This document shows, one piece after another, positions 53,809 through 62,397 of a stretch of DNA of 64,000 nt. The stretch spans positions 2,480,001-2,544,000 of the forward strand of contig NZ_CP053452.2 of assembly GCF_013128195.2 (NCBI RefSeq), given 5' to 3'. The notes below the pieces were generated by a model. It saw only the letters and a list, made by a program, of their open reading frames with translations. It was not told where the DNA came from and ran no database searches. Source of the stretch: Frigoriglobus tundricola (lineage in GTDB: Bacteria; Planctomycetota; Planctomycetia; Gemmatales; Gemmataceae). Position numbers and translations under genes: made by a program. Positions within the stretch are counted from its first letter, which is position 1, and every line of letters begins with the position of its first letter.

Positions 53809-56800
53809 TCACCAAGGCGACTCGAGGAGGCGGAGGGCGGCGGCAGTGGCGGCGACGGGGTCGGGCGGCACCTCGGCCCACCGGTCGGCCCACCCCCGTG
53901 GCCCGCTACCCCGACACCCTGGCCCACGCACGAGTACCGCCGCCGACCGAGCCACTCGCGATATCGTGTCCCCGAACCACGGGTGCGACGCCACCAAAAC
54001 CGCCGCCCCCGCCAGTCCGGCCGCACGCCGCACACGGTCTGCCGCTCTCACTGCCTCAGCCGCTCGCCCAGGACCGCCCACCCGCATCCTCCACACGGCG
54101 ACCGCGTCGGCCGCCGACCGTACCTCCCACACGCTCACTCCCCCGTCACCCGCCACCACCGCCCACGCCGGTGTGTGGGTCGTCGCCCACGCCGTTAGCA
54201 CGGCTGCTGCCGTTGCCCGCACCGTCCCCCCGATCGGACCACCGCACCCGACCGTCGCGTCTACCACCACCACCACCGATACCCGGGTGTCCGTGTGGGC
54301 TGACCGGGCGGCCCGGAATAGCGCTTCCCCGCGACGGGCGCGGGCGGCCAAGGCGGCCACCGGCAACGCCCATTGACTAGGAACGGCGCTCCGCCAGTCA
54401 CCGCGGGTAGCCAGTCCGGACCGGTCGGAGCCCCAGACGGTTCCGACCGCTGACCCGCCCACCTGTACCCCGCCCCCGCTGGACCCGCGCTGGAGCGAAG
54501 GGACAGCGCGGGCAATGGCGGCCAGCCGAGTGGGGAGTCCAACATCAGCGGTGACCGCCACCGGGCCGACCGCCTTGAGCAATCCGATGGCGGTCGAGTT
54601 GAGGGCGTCGAGGGCAGCGGAAATCAGGGCCACGGGCGGGGCAGGAGGCACGTCGGGTGGGCCGTCGGCAGCGGCGGCCAAGACGCGTTCCAAGGCCGGG
54701 GTGAGGTCGGTCGGGGGCAAATCGGCGGGCGGGGCGAAAGCAGGTAGGTGGGGGATGCCACGCAGTAGGAAAGCAGCGACCCCTCGCAGCGCCGCCGTCG
54801 GCCACTGCAGTGCTGCCAGTCGCTCGACTGCAGGGTGAGACGCGAGTCCTACAAGCGGGGAGTCGGGCAGCGGGGCAGCGCCACCCGCCAAGGCAAGCGC
54901 ATCGCGGAGCAGCGACAGCGGCGGGTACACCCCAATCCGGTGACACGCCGACAGCGCCGCCGACAACTCGGCGAGCTCGGCCGGCACCGGACTTGCCCCG
55001 GACGCAGGCAAAGCTGGCGGGGGCGGAACGAGGTGCCGCGTGTCCCACACAAACGCGCCGCTGTTCGACCCAGCCACGAGAAATGCACCCGAGGAGACCC
55101 AGGCGAGTGTAAAGAATGCCGTTGCTCTCGAGTGCCCGAACCGGGCTACCTCTGTACCGGTGTTGGCGTCCCACACCCTGACGGTTTGATCGAGCGATGC
55201 AGACGCAACCAGCCGTCCATCGGGCGACCATGATAACCGGTATGCCGAACCGGTGTGCCCTCGTCCCTCGGCAATTATCTTTCCAGACGCCGCATCCAAC
55301 ACCAAGACCACACGGTTGTAACCGCAGGCTGCCAATCGTTTACCGTCTGGTGACCAGCGCAGACCGACCGCACTGGATACCAAGCAGGCAGCGCGCCATC
55401 GCCCCGAGAGCCCAGTGTGTGTGCATTCCCAGACCCGGATTCCCTTGTCCAAAGATGATGCAAGCCAACGACCATCCGGTGACCAGTCCAGAGCGTAGAC
55501 AGAAGGTGAGGAGCCACTGGGTGGTAGCGTGAGGGTGCCAGTCTCCGGATCGCATAACTGAACACCGGCACTCGACCCGACGGCCAACAGTTGCCCATCC
55601 GGGGACCAGCAGCCACAATATAGCGTGGGTGACACGTCCCACTCCGCTATGTGCCCACCCGCCTGCCCTTCACGAATGAGCAGCCGCGCTCTCTGTCCGG
55701 ACAAAGCTATTCCGGGCACAGCAATTTGGTCACCCGCCACGGACACCCAAATCCCTGGCCCGAAATAATAATCGCCTGATCGAGATACTATTGCCTCCCA
55801 GGCGAGGTTCCCGAGATTGAGGTTCCACTTGACTAGCCGGCCGGTGCGACCATCGAAGCTGACGAGGTATCGACCATCGGGGAATATATCAATCCACCGA
55901 CCTACACCTTGGAGGTGCCCGAGCAGGTGGTGGATAGGATCGGCACCGGGCAGGCCGGCCGGTATCCAACGCTCGGCCTTCAACCTGAGCGGCTCGCGAC
56001 CGACCGTCAAGGCCTGCCGCGATAGATACGCGCTGACGCGGTCGTGTCCAGCCTGAGACAGCGGGGGTACGAAGTCTGACACGTCCCACAAACGCACCGT
56101 TCCGTCGTCCGACCCAGACGCCAGCATCCCACCGGTCGGGCAAAACGCCACTGAATACGAGTAGCCCGTATGTCCGGTCAGCCGGTCGAGTTCAGTTCGT
56201 GCGTCTGCCGTCCAGAGACGAACGGCTTTGTCGTCTTCAGCGGTCGCCAGCACACGCCCACAGGGGGACCACGCTGCACCCAAGCTCAAGCCGCGACGCT
56301 GTGAGGGGATCACGACCTCTACACCGGTGCGTCGATCCCAGACTGCGAAGCTGGAATTTGCTCCTGCACTCGTCCCAATCAGTTGCAATGAGCTCGGCGA
56401 CCATTCGCAAATACCGCTCAGAGGCAAAGTACCCCTTAAAGGCACCAGCGTGTCCGCAGCAAGCACTTGGACGGTCTGATCCATCACACTCACTGCAATC
56501 CACTGACCGTCCGGGGACCAAGCCAAGTCGCAAAGTTTCGAGCCATCAAATCGGCGCTCACGGACCACTCGTCCAGTTGCTACAGCCACGACCCGAATAG
56601 CACTGTCCGATTCGAAAGTTGTCCAGGCAAGATGGCTGCCATCGGGAGACCAAGCCAAGCCGTTCAAGCAACCTTCAGATGCGTTGGGCTCGTTGTACCA
56701 ACGAAGAAGCTGTCCCGAGTTGGCGTCCCAAGTACGGATGGTGGCATCAAATCCGGCCGAAGCAATTTGTTGCCCGCTCGGAGACCATGCGACCACGCGT

Positions 56801-56991
56801 GTTTTGTCTGTATGCCCATTGGTTTGCCAGAGGAGAATCCCGCCTCGGGCGATGATTTGGATTCCCTTCTCTCGGCCGCAGACTGCCAATCGAGTGCCAT
56901 CCGGTGACCAACTCATCGACAAAATACCACTGTTCTCCAGTTCGATTGCTGAGATCTCGCGCCTGTGTTTGGTCTGCTTCTGCTCTCCCAT
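53809..56991 (-). CDS. Large WD40 protein with vWA-like C-terminal region
   Basis: 1,060 residues from MGEQKQTKHRREISAIELEN (GGAG seven bases before the ATG at 56991; an earlier in-frame start adds 12). About fourteen WD40 blades (1-700) carry the repeated pattern LAWSPDGRWLASASLDQTVR VWD. Then comes a helical spacer (about 715-860) and, near 930-1040, a vWA/Rossmann-like strand pattern: TDTRVSVVVVVDATVGCGGP, then AAAVLTAWATTHTPAWAVVA, GGVSVWEVRSAADAVAVWRM and AGAAVLVASHPWFGDT. No signal peptide, so cytosolic, unlike the two WD40 paralogues at 16-20 kb. The metal-binding DxSxS is not kept. The arrangement recalls cytosolic scaffold components of planctomycete multi-gene conflict systems, but no partner NTPase is adjacent. 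Confidence 0.75.
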   Translation of the reverse strand: MGEQKQTKHRREISAIELENSGILSMSWSPDGTRLAVCGREKGIQIIARGGILLWQTNGHTDKTRVVAWSPSGQQIASAGFDATIRTWDANSGQLLRWYNEPNASEGCLNGLAWSPDGSHLAWTTFESDSAIRVVAVATGRVVRERRFDGSKLCDLAWSPDGQWIAVSVMDQTVQVLAADTLVPLRGTLPLSGICEWSPSSLQLIGTSAGANSSFAVWDRRTGVEVVIPSQRRGLSLGAAWSPCGRVLATAEDDKAVRLWTADARTELDRLTGHTGYSYSVAFCPTGGMLASGSDDGTVRLWDVSDFVPPLSQAGHDRVSAYLSRQALTVGREPLRLKAERWIPAGLPGADPIHHLLGHLQGVGRWIDIFPDGRYLVSFDGRTGRLVKWNLNLGNLAWEAIVSRSGDYYFGPGIWVSVAGDQIAVPGIALSGQRARLLIREGQAGGHIAEWDVSPTLYCGCWSPDGQLLAVGSSAGVQLCDPETGTLTLPPSGSSPSVYALDWSPDGRWLASSLDKGIRVWECTHTGLSGRWRAACLVSSAVGLRWSPDGKRLAACGYNRVVLVLDAASGKIIAEGRGHTGSAYRLSWSPDGRLVASASLDQTVRVWDANTGTEVARFGHSRATAFFTLAWVSSGAFLVAGSNSGAFVWDTRHLVPPPPALPASGASPVPAELAELSAALSACHRIGVYPPLSLLRDALALAGGAAPLPDSPLVGLASHPAVERLAALQWPTAALRGVAAFLLRGIPHLPAFAPPADLPPTDLTPALERVLAAAADGPPDVPPAPPVALISAALDALNSTAIGLLKAVGPVAVTADVGLPTRLAAIARAVPSLQRGSSGGGVQVGGSAVGTVWGSDRSGLATRGDWRSAVPSQWALPVAALAARARRGEALFRAARSAHTDTRVSVVVVVDATVGCGGPIGGTVRATAAAVLTAWATTHTPAWAVVAGDGGVSVWEVRSAADAVAVWRMRVGGPGRAAEAVRAADRVRRAAGLAGAAVLVASHPWFGDTISRVARSAAVLVRGPGCRGSGPRGWADRWAEVPPDPVAATAAALRLLESPW

Positions 56992-57114
56992 CGTATCGCT
57001 CCGTTGTTCACGCGAACCGGGACACAACGAACCGTTCAGCCCCGCACGGTGTACCGAACTATCGCTACAGCATGGACCGCTTCGGCTGCACGGACGAATT
57101 CAAACAGTGATGCA

Positions 57115-57222
57115 CTCCCCACCGGGGCTTTGCCCATAAACGCCAGAATGGCAGGCGAAACCCAGTCGTTCTCGCCAGGGGTCAGCCCCAAATCGCGGGT
57201 TTATGGGCAAGCTCCCCACCGG
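57115..57222. repeat. MITE-like insertion: inverted repeats inside an 11-bp direct repeat
   Basis: CTCCCCACCGG occurs at 57115-57125 and 57212-57222 in direct orientation. Between them, the 86-bp segment begins GGCTTTGCCCATAAAC and ends with GTTTATGGGCAAG, an inverted repeat of about 13 bp. This is what a small non-coding transposable insertion with a duplicated target would look like. Confidence 0.5.
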
Positions 57223-57246
57223 CACCACTGCGGACCACACACTAAG

Positions 57247-58698
57247 CTCGACTGATGCCGATTCTCAGGGGCCGTCCGTGGGGTAGCATGAGGGTTGCTG
57301 AAGTCCTCACGGCTCTCGCCCACGGACGGCCGCCATGATTCTACCACCCGAGGCGCACCCGCTGGTGCAGGTTCTGGCCCTGCACTTCACCAGCCCGACC
57401 TACCAACGGGTCTCCACACTCCTGGTCGGGGCGCGGGTGACCACCGGGCGGCGGACGGTCGCCAACCTGCTCCGCACGCTCCGGCACCTCGCACCCGGTC
57501 ACCGCACCACCTACCAGCGTACCCGGTCCCGTGCCCCGTGGTCCGGATTGGCGCTCGGCTGCGCCCTGGTCCGGTTCCTCCTCGACCATGTGGTTCCCGA
57601 CGGTCCGGTGGCGTTGGTCGGCGACGACACGGTTGATGGGCACCCGGGTCCCAAGGTGTATGGCAAGGGCCGTCACCGCGACCCGGTGCGCTCGTCCCAC
57701 TCCTACACCGCCTTTCGGTACGGGCACAAGTGGGTGGTTCTGGCCGTCCTCGTCACGTTCCCGTTCGCCACCCGGCGCTGGGCCTTGCCCGTCCTCATCG
57801 ACTTGTACCGGTCCAAAGAGGACGACCAGAAGCGGAACCGGCCGCACCGCACACCGGCCCGAATCATGTGCGGGTTACTGCGCCTGCTGCTGATCCGATT
57901 CCCGGACCGAACCTTCGTATTCGCCGGGGATTCGGGGTACGGAACCCACGAGGTCGCCCGGTTCTGCCACCGCCATCGGGCGCGGCTGACGCTGGTCAGC
58001 AAGTTGCACCCGGGGGCCAACCTGTTCGACCCGCCCCCGCCGTACGCGGGCCACGGCCGGCCCCGACGCAAGGGGGCACGCCGGCCCAAGCCGAGCCAAG
58101 CGGTCGCCACCGCCACAACCTTCACCCGTCTGAACGTCGGGTGGTACGGTGGCGGGAAGCGGGATGTCGAGACCCTCGAGGGCACCGGGCACTGGTACAA
58201 GGCGGGCCAACCGCTGGTTCCGCTCCGGTGGGTATTCGTCCGAGACAAGAGCGGAACGCATCGGGACGAATACTTCTTCACGACCGACGCGCGATTGAGC
58301 CCGACGAGTGTCATCGATTATTACTGCGGGCGTTGGAATATCGAGACCACGTTCCAAGAGGCGCGCTCGTGTTTGGGCCTGGAGACCACCCGCGGGTGGT
58401 GCCCGAAGACCGTGCTGCGCGCCGGCCCGTGCCTGCTGGGCCTGTACTCGGTCGTCGCGATCCTGTTCCACGCGCTGCCCGAATCGAAGCGAACTGGGGC
58501 CGTGGCGTGGCCCGGGAAAGCGACGGTGACGTTCTCGGACGCCTTGTGTGCGATCCGCCGGTGGCTCTGGGCCGAGGCCGTTTTACCACAGGCCGGGGAC
58601 AGCTTGGCTCTTGAGAAACTCCCCGAGCCCGTGTGGGAACTGCTGCTCACTTCGCTCGCCCCGGCGGCTTGATGCCGATAGGATCGGCATCAGTCGAG
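57247..58698 (+). mobile_element. Complete IS element (IS4 superfamily, IS701-like)
   Basis: 16-bp perfect terminal inverted repeats CTCGACTGATGCCGAT at 57247-57262 and, inverted, at 58683-58698, enclosing one intact transposase gene. A hairpin GATGCCGAT-AGG-ATCGGCATC at the right end overlaps the repeat and can act as the transposase terminator. I could not identify a clear target duplication. Confidence 0.8.
57335..58672 (+). CDS. DDE transposase of the IS701-like element
   Basis: 445 residues. DDE elements: first Asp in VALVGDDTVDGHPGPKVYGK, second Asp in TFVFAGDSGYGTHEVARF and Glu in YYCGRWNIETTFQEARSCLG (the YRxxWxIE signature of the IS4 superfamily). The N-terminal helical domain (MILPPEAHPLVQVLALHFTS; RVTTGRRTVANLLRTLRHLA) resembles IS701/DUF4338-type transposases. 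It is intact and framed by perfect terminal repeats, so the copy could still be active. Confidence 0.88.
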   Translation: MILPPEAHPLVQVLALHFTSPTYQRVSTLLVGARVTTGRRTVANLLRTLRHLAPGHRTTYQRTRSRAPWSGLALGCALVRFLLDHVVPDGPVALVGDDTVDGHPGPKVYGKGRHRDPVRSSHSYTAFRYGHKWVVLAVLVTFPFATRRWALPVLIDLYRSKEDDQKRNRPHRTPARIMCGLLRLLLIRFPDRTFVFAGDSGYGTHEVARFCHRHRARLTLVSKLHPGANLFDPPPPYAGHGRPRRKGARRPKPSQAVATATTFTRLNVGWYGGGKRDVETLEGTGHWYKAGQPLVPLRWVFVRDKSGTHRDEYFFTTDARLSPTSVIDYYCGRWNIETTFQEARSCLGLETTRGWCPKTVLRAGPCLLGLYSVVAILFHALPESKRTGAVAWPGKATVTFSDALCAIRRWLWAEAVLPQAGDSLALEKLPEPVWELLLTSLAPAA

Positions 58699-58723
58699 AT
58701 AATGACTTACAGATCAACTCAGA

Positions 58724-59995
58724 TCAAGCCTGCTGATCGGCGATCTGTGGGCTGATGGTGTAGTTCCGGATCGGACAGTCCGCGTGGGGCTTGAACGACA
58801 CCTTCCCGAGGTCGTCTCGCGTGACCTTCTGCCCTTTGGGGTAGGTGGCGTCGTCGAGTTCGGCGGACACGCGTAGCCCGGTTCGGGTGGTCGTCCCCCG
58901 GATGTAGCCGAGCATGAGATCGAGTGACCGGAGCGGCTGTCCCTCCCAGTTCTTACTGATCTGGCTGAACAGGCGGTGCTCGACCGGGTTCCACTTCGAG
59001 CACCCCGGCGGGTAGTGGCAGACGGTCACGGTGAGCCGATGTCGATTACAGAGCCGCTCCTGCAGGTTCACCTTCCAGGCACCCGCTCGGCTCCCGTTTC
59101 CGCCGCCGCCGTCCGCCAAGATCAGGAGCCGGTCGGCTCCGGGGTAGGCGTCCCGACCTTCTGCCTGCCACCACCGCGCGATCGCGCTGACCGCGAACTG
59201 CGGCGTGTTGTAAGACGTCCCGACGACGACGAAGCCGGCGTTCTTCGTCACATCGTAGACACCGAAGGGAACAGCCTGACAGACGGCCTTGCTCGGGAAG
59301 TCGTGCTCGTCCACCTCCGGCGCGCTCCGGCACCAACTCCGCCCGCCGTTCCGGAAGTTGCCGATCAGTTCCTTCTTCTTGGTGTCCACGCTCACAATCG
59401 GCAGGCCCGCTGCCGTGAAGGTCTGCCGCTGCGCGGCAATGTAGAGGAACTGCGCGTCTCGCTCCGGGCACCGCCCGACCGCGCCCAGCTTGCGCTTATT
59501 CGACTTCTGGGAGAAGCCGAGCCCCTTGAGGAGGCGGGACACGGTGGTCGGACTGGCCGAGTGGCCTTGGGCCGCGAGCCGTTCACTCAGGTGCCGGAGG
59601 CTGCTCCGTACCCACCGCTGCCTGCCCATCGGATCACCCGCTACCTCGTCAGCGAGCAGTAACTCCAGGGCCGGAAGGATCGTCGGATCCTTATCTTCGG
59701 TCCACTTGCGACCGCCTCCCGGAAGACGGACACGGGGTTGCGACCGCTGTCCGTTCGACCGCCTGCCGGGCACAGGGGTGAGCGGGAGCCCATCCGGCAA
59801 CGCCTCCAACAGATCCAACTCGCCCAATCCGGTCTGGATGGCCTTCAGCGACATCCCCGTTGCGGCCGCGACTTGATAGGCCCCGCCGGATCCGATCGCT
59901 CTGGCCTCCCTAGCTGCCCAGAGGCGGAGCAGTCGCTCGTCCAAAAGCGGCCCGAGAACCTCGTACCGGGTCTTGGTGGCTTCCAGGTCTGACAT
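58724..59995 (-). CDS. ISAzo13-family transposase (Rhodopirellula type)
   Basis: 423 residues. Family hallmarks: SPTTVSRLLKGLGFSQKSNK, then a DDE domain with IVSVDTKKKELIGNFRNGGR (first Asp), LLILADGGGGNGSRAGAWKV (second Asp), VCHYPPGCSKWNPVEHRLFS (Glu) and a C-terminal IRGTTTRTGLRVSAELDDA. This group is abundant in planctomycetes. Full length and uninterrupted. It is inserted between the IS701-like element and an IS3 remnant, which it probably truncated. I could not define its terminal repeats. Confidence 0.9.
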   Translation of the reverse strand: MSDLEATKTRYEVLGPLLDERLLRLWAAREARAIGSGGAYQVAAATGMSLKAIQTGLGELDLLEALPDGLPLTPVPGRRSNGQRSQPRVRLPGGGRKWTEDKDPTILPALELLLADEVAGDPMGRQRWVRSSLRHLSERLAAQGHSASPTTVSRLLKGLGFSQKSNKRKLGAVGRCPERDAQFLYIAAQRQTFTAAGLPIVSVDTKKKELIGNFRNGGRSWCRSAPEVDEHDFPSKAVCQAVPFGVYDVTKNAGFVVVGTSYNTPQFAVSAIARWWQAEGRDAYPGADRLLILADGGGGNGSRAGAWKVNLQERLCNRHRLTVTVCHYPPGCSKWNPVEHRLFSQISKNWEGQPLRSLDLMLGYIRGTTTRTGLRVSAELDDATYPKGQKVTRDDLGKVSFKPHADCPIRNYTISPQIADQQA

Positions 59996-60022
59996 GGTTG
60001 GTACTCGTCACGACCCCGGTTC

Positions 60023-60223
60023 TTAGCCCCTACCCCCCAATTCGGCTGTTGTAGTAGCTCGGACGTGATTTGCCGGGCGCTTACCCTTCTTCCACGAGTG
60101 GAGCAGGTTCTCCGTGACCCCGAGGCGGCGTGCCACCTCGGCTACGGACAGCTTCTGCTCACTGACCATCGTCACGGCCTGGAGCTTAAACTCCGGCGTG
60201 TACGCCTTGCGCTTGCCAGCCAT
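60023..60223 (-). pseudogene. IS3-family OrfA fragment
   Basis: 66 residues: MAGKRKAYTPEFKLQAVTMV SEQKLSVAEVARRLGVTENL LHSWKKGK is the helix-turn-helix of IS3/IS911 OrfA. After WKKGK the reading becomes unrelated (RPANHVRATTTAELGGRG). The usual leucine zipper and the whole OrfB are missing. The break lies next to the ISAzo13 transposase start, suggesting later insertion or deletion. Confidence 0.75.
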
Positions 60224-60311
60224 CGGTGCGTCTCCTGTGCTCAGAGTTTACACCGCTTTCCGACTGTCCACCATTCGTGGGGAACTCCAAACCCGTCCCG
60301 TTTGGTGCGTG

Positions 60312-60674
60312 TCATTGCCCCCCCTTGATGATGGTCATACCGGCTTGGATGACGGGGTCATCAGGCGATAATGCAGTGACGGCCTTGCTCACCTCCAAGA
60401 CCGCAGCGAGTGCCTTGTCCTTGTCCCAACCCTTTTGGACGAGATTATCGACCTCTTGGAGCAGCAGTTGGCGGAGTTCGGCCTCCTGCAACCCCTTTTG
60501 GTGGTCGAAGTAGTTCCGGACCAATCGGTACAGCGCATAGGCCGCGACGCCGATGAGAAGGCCGGCGCCTGCCGCTCGGTGGCCCGATGCGGTCGCACCT
60601 TGTGCCACTTCATCCAAATAAGCGGCGAGAACCTCATTCCTCTTGGCTTGCAGGGTGAATTGCGTGCGATCCAC
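60312..60674 (-). CDS. Small membrane protein, unknown function
   Basis: 120 residues from GTG at 60674, chosen because GGAGG lies four bases upstream; the longer open frame upstream has no coding character. VDRTQFTLQAKRNEVLAAYL, then one hydrophobic helix (AGAGLLIGVAAYALYRLVRN) at about 35-55. A charged helical region follows (LQEAELRQLLLQEVDNLVQK; DKALAAVLEVSKAVTALSPD). Possibly a membrane-anchored oligomer with a cytosolic coiled coil. It lies alone between IS elements and tRNA scars, so it may be cargo. Confidence 0.5.
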   Translation of the reverse strand: MDRTQFTLQAKRNEVLAAYLDEVAQGATASGHRAAGAGLLIGVAAYALYRLVRNYFDHQKGLQEAELRQLLLQEVDNLVQKGWDKDKALAAVLEVSKAVTALSPDDPVIQAGMTIIKGGQ

Positions 60675-61548
60675 AGGTCCTCCTCGGGAAGAGCCCCTTG
60701 GTCTCGGGTACGAACAGCCATCCCTGGCATTTCCCTTCATTATTCGCTCAACGTGTTCGTTTCTTGGCTCCAAAACACAACCGCCTCTCCTTTTCGTCCT
60801 TAAAACCCTTTCCTGCGTACCGTCCTGCAAGGTGATGCACGCTCCGGTCAGGCAACCAATCTGCAACGCGATTCTGCTCACCGCTGGCGCAGAGCCTATG
60901 CGAAGACGCGGCGTCGGAACCCAATGTCCCGGTCCCTTATTCTGTCACTCTGCGGACCAGCGCCAGTACGGCGCGGCGGATCGGTTCGGGCAGCGCTGGC
61001 CAAGCGGCAACGATATGGGACAGGTCGGCGTCGCGGATGCCCCTTTGCTCTGTTGGTCACTGCATCCGGCACTGCACCCGGCCGCAGCGAGCGGCGTAAG
61101 CTGCTGTCCTGTAAGTGAATTGCAATCCGCGAACATCGGGCTCTTAATCAGCGGGTTCTTGGTTCGCGCCCGTGAGGGGAGGTCCGGAAGGGGAACAGCA
61201 CGTTCACGGCTACACTCGTCATCGGTTCCACCACTCCACTCGGGCACACTTTGGCGGTCGATTGGCTTTTGCAGTTCCAAATCAGGAACAACGTGCTCGA
61301 ATTCGCCAGCAAGCCGGCCTATCTCGTAAACGTATTCCCGGCACCGCGACTTCCTCACCGGGAAGGCGTGGGCTACGGCACATAAGCGCGAGTGCGGAAC
61401 GGCCGGGCACGCTTGGGCACGCTAAAGTGTGTGAAACGTGCCAACCGGGGTGGCGCAGGAGTGGGAATCCTGTAAAATGTGGGGAGTATGTGATCTGTTT
61501 CCCACGGAAAAGCGAGCCTTTGCGTCGTCGTGCCGTTTGAACGCCTGT
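60675..61548. other. 870-bp gap among mobile remnants
   Basis: No supported gene. It contains the tRNA-Lys-like remnant at 61141-61175. Codon composition is uneven and frames are short. Confidence 0.4.
61141..61175 (+). pseudogene. tRNA-Lys (CTT)-like 3'-half remnant
   Basis: CTCTTAA-TCAGC-GGGTT-CTTGG-TTCGCGC reads as a lysine anticodon loop (CTT), 3' anticodon stem, variable loop and start of the T arm. The 5' side (CATCGGG) does not pair with TCAGC, and the T arm is damaged after the loop. Like the Asp and Ala scars it starts at the anticodon loop. Degenerate, so the call is tentative. Confidence 0.4.
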
Positions 61549-61627
61549 TTCGCAACGAAGAGGTCGGGAGTTCGACTCTCCTTCGCTCCACTCAAAACGC
61601 CTGGAAATCCCAGGCGTTTTTCATTTC
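61549..61627 (+). repeat. 79-bp inverted copy of tRNA-Ala 3' half plus terminator (att-like scar)
   Basis: Identical over 79 bp to the reverse complement of 4885-4963. It includes the anticodon loop from TTCGCAA, the T arm GTCGGGAGTTCGACTCTCC-type sequence, acceptor, A discriminator and terminator hairpin 61594-61620. The 5' tRNA half is absent: upstream bases CGCCTGT do not form the gene. Orientation is opposite to the intact tRNA-Ala at 4.9 kb. Confidence 0.85.
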
Positions 61628-61942
61628 ATACTGCTCCGGTCCCTCACCGGCGCCGTGGGCGCCGGAGATAGCTCCCGATATTCATGTATTGGGATCGACC
61701 ACGCCCCGGCGCCCGCACCCCGACACTGGTTCGCCTGGGTTCCGGACTCGTTGGACCTATTCCGCACCACATGGGCGGCCACACCGAGGGCACGGTAGTG
61801 TGGGCAAGTCAGAGGTGGACGTGCTCATCGAATCGGTATCATCGTGCCCGAGTTCAGGCCAAGACCCGGTCGTGAGGGTTTACAGGCATCGTACGGGCGG
61901 GGGCACGATACGAGCAGTTTAGAAGCCGACCGGGTGAGACGC

Positions 61943-61988
61943 GAACCCCCTGAGAATCTCGTCTTTCGCCGAGATTCTCAGGGGGTTC
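61943..61988 (-). terminator. Terminator of tRNA-Cys
   Basis: 19-bp perfect stem (arms 61943-61961 and 61970-61988) with an 8-nt loop, 7 bp beyond the 3' end of tRNA-Cys and in its orientation. Confidence 0.75.
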
Positions 61989-61995
61989 ATTCGAG

Positions 61996-62067
61996 AGGCC
62001 TCGCCCGGATTCGAACCGGGGAATGACGGTTTTGCAAACCGTTGCCTTACCACTTGGCTACGAGGCC
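61996..62067 (-). tRNA. tRNA-Cys (anticodon GCA)
   Basis: 72-nt cloverleaf. The acceptor GGCCTCG/CGAGGCC is fully paired with a U discriminator, the cysteine identity base. The anticodon loop TTGCAAA in stem ACGGT/ACCGT gives GCA. The T arm is CCCGG-TTCGAAT-CCGGG. CCA not encoded. It is intact, marking a return to ordinary chromosome at the right of the mobile region. Confidence 0.95.
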
Positions 62068-62397
62068 GAAAAACACTCAATTCTGAGGGCTTTTCGCCCG
62101 ACCTCATCCGGCTCAGTGCCGCTCACACGGGGCACCTTTGGGTCACACCGCTCAGATGAGCAAAAGCCGTCCAGAAGCGCGACCCCAACTGTGTGGGCGT
62201 CGCTGTGTCAATTCTAGTGACTCTTCGCAATCGCGTAAAGCCGGCGGTTCCGAAGAAGCCCGATACCAATCTCGCGCCCAACGAACGGCAGCGCGCGACA
62301 ACAGAAGCATCGGGACCACACTAATTTTTTCGGCAAGCGGGGCTTGCGGGTTGACAGAAACTGGGTCGCGCTCCCGTTGCGGGGCCGGTGGCCGAGA

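Noticed and set aside
60945..61358. 137-codon minus-strand frame
   Set aside because: Covers the tRNA-Lys-like remnant in antisense; no ribosome site and no domain.
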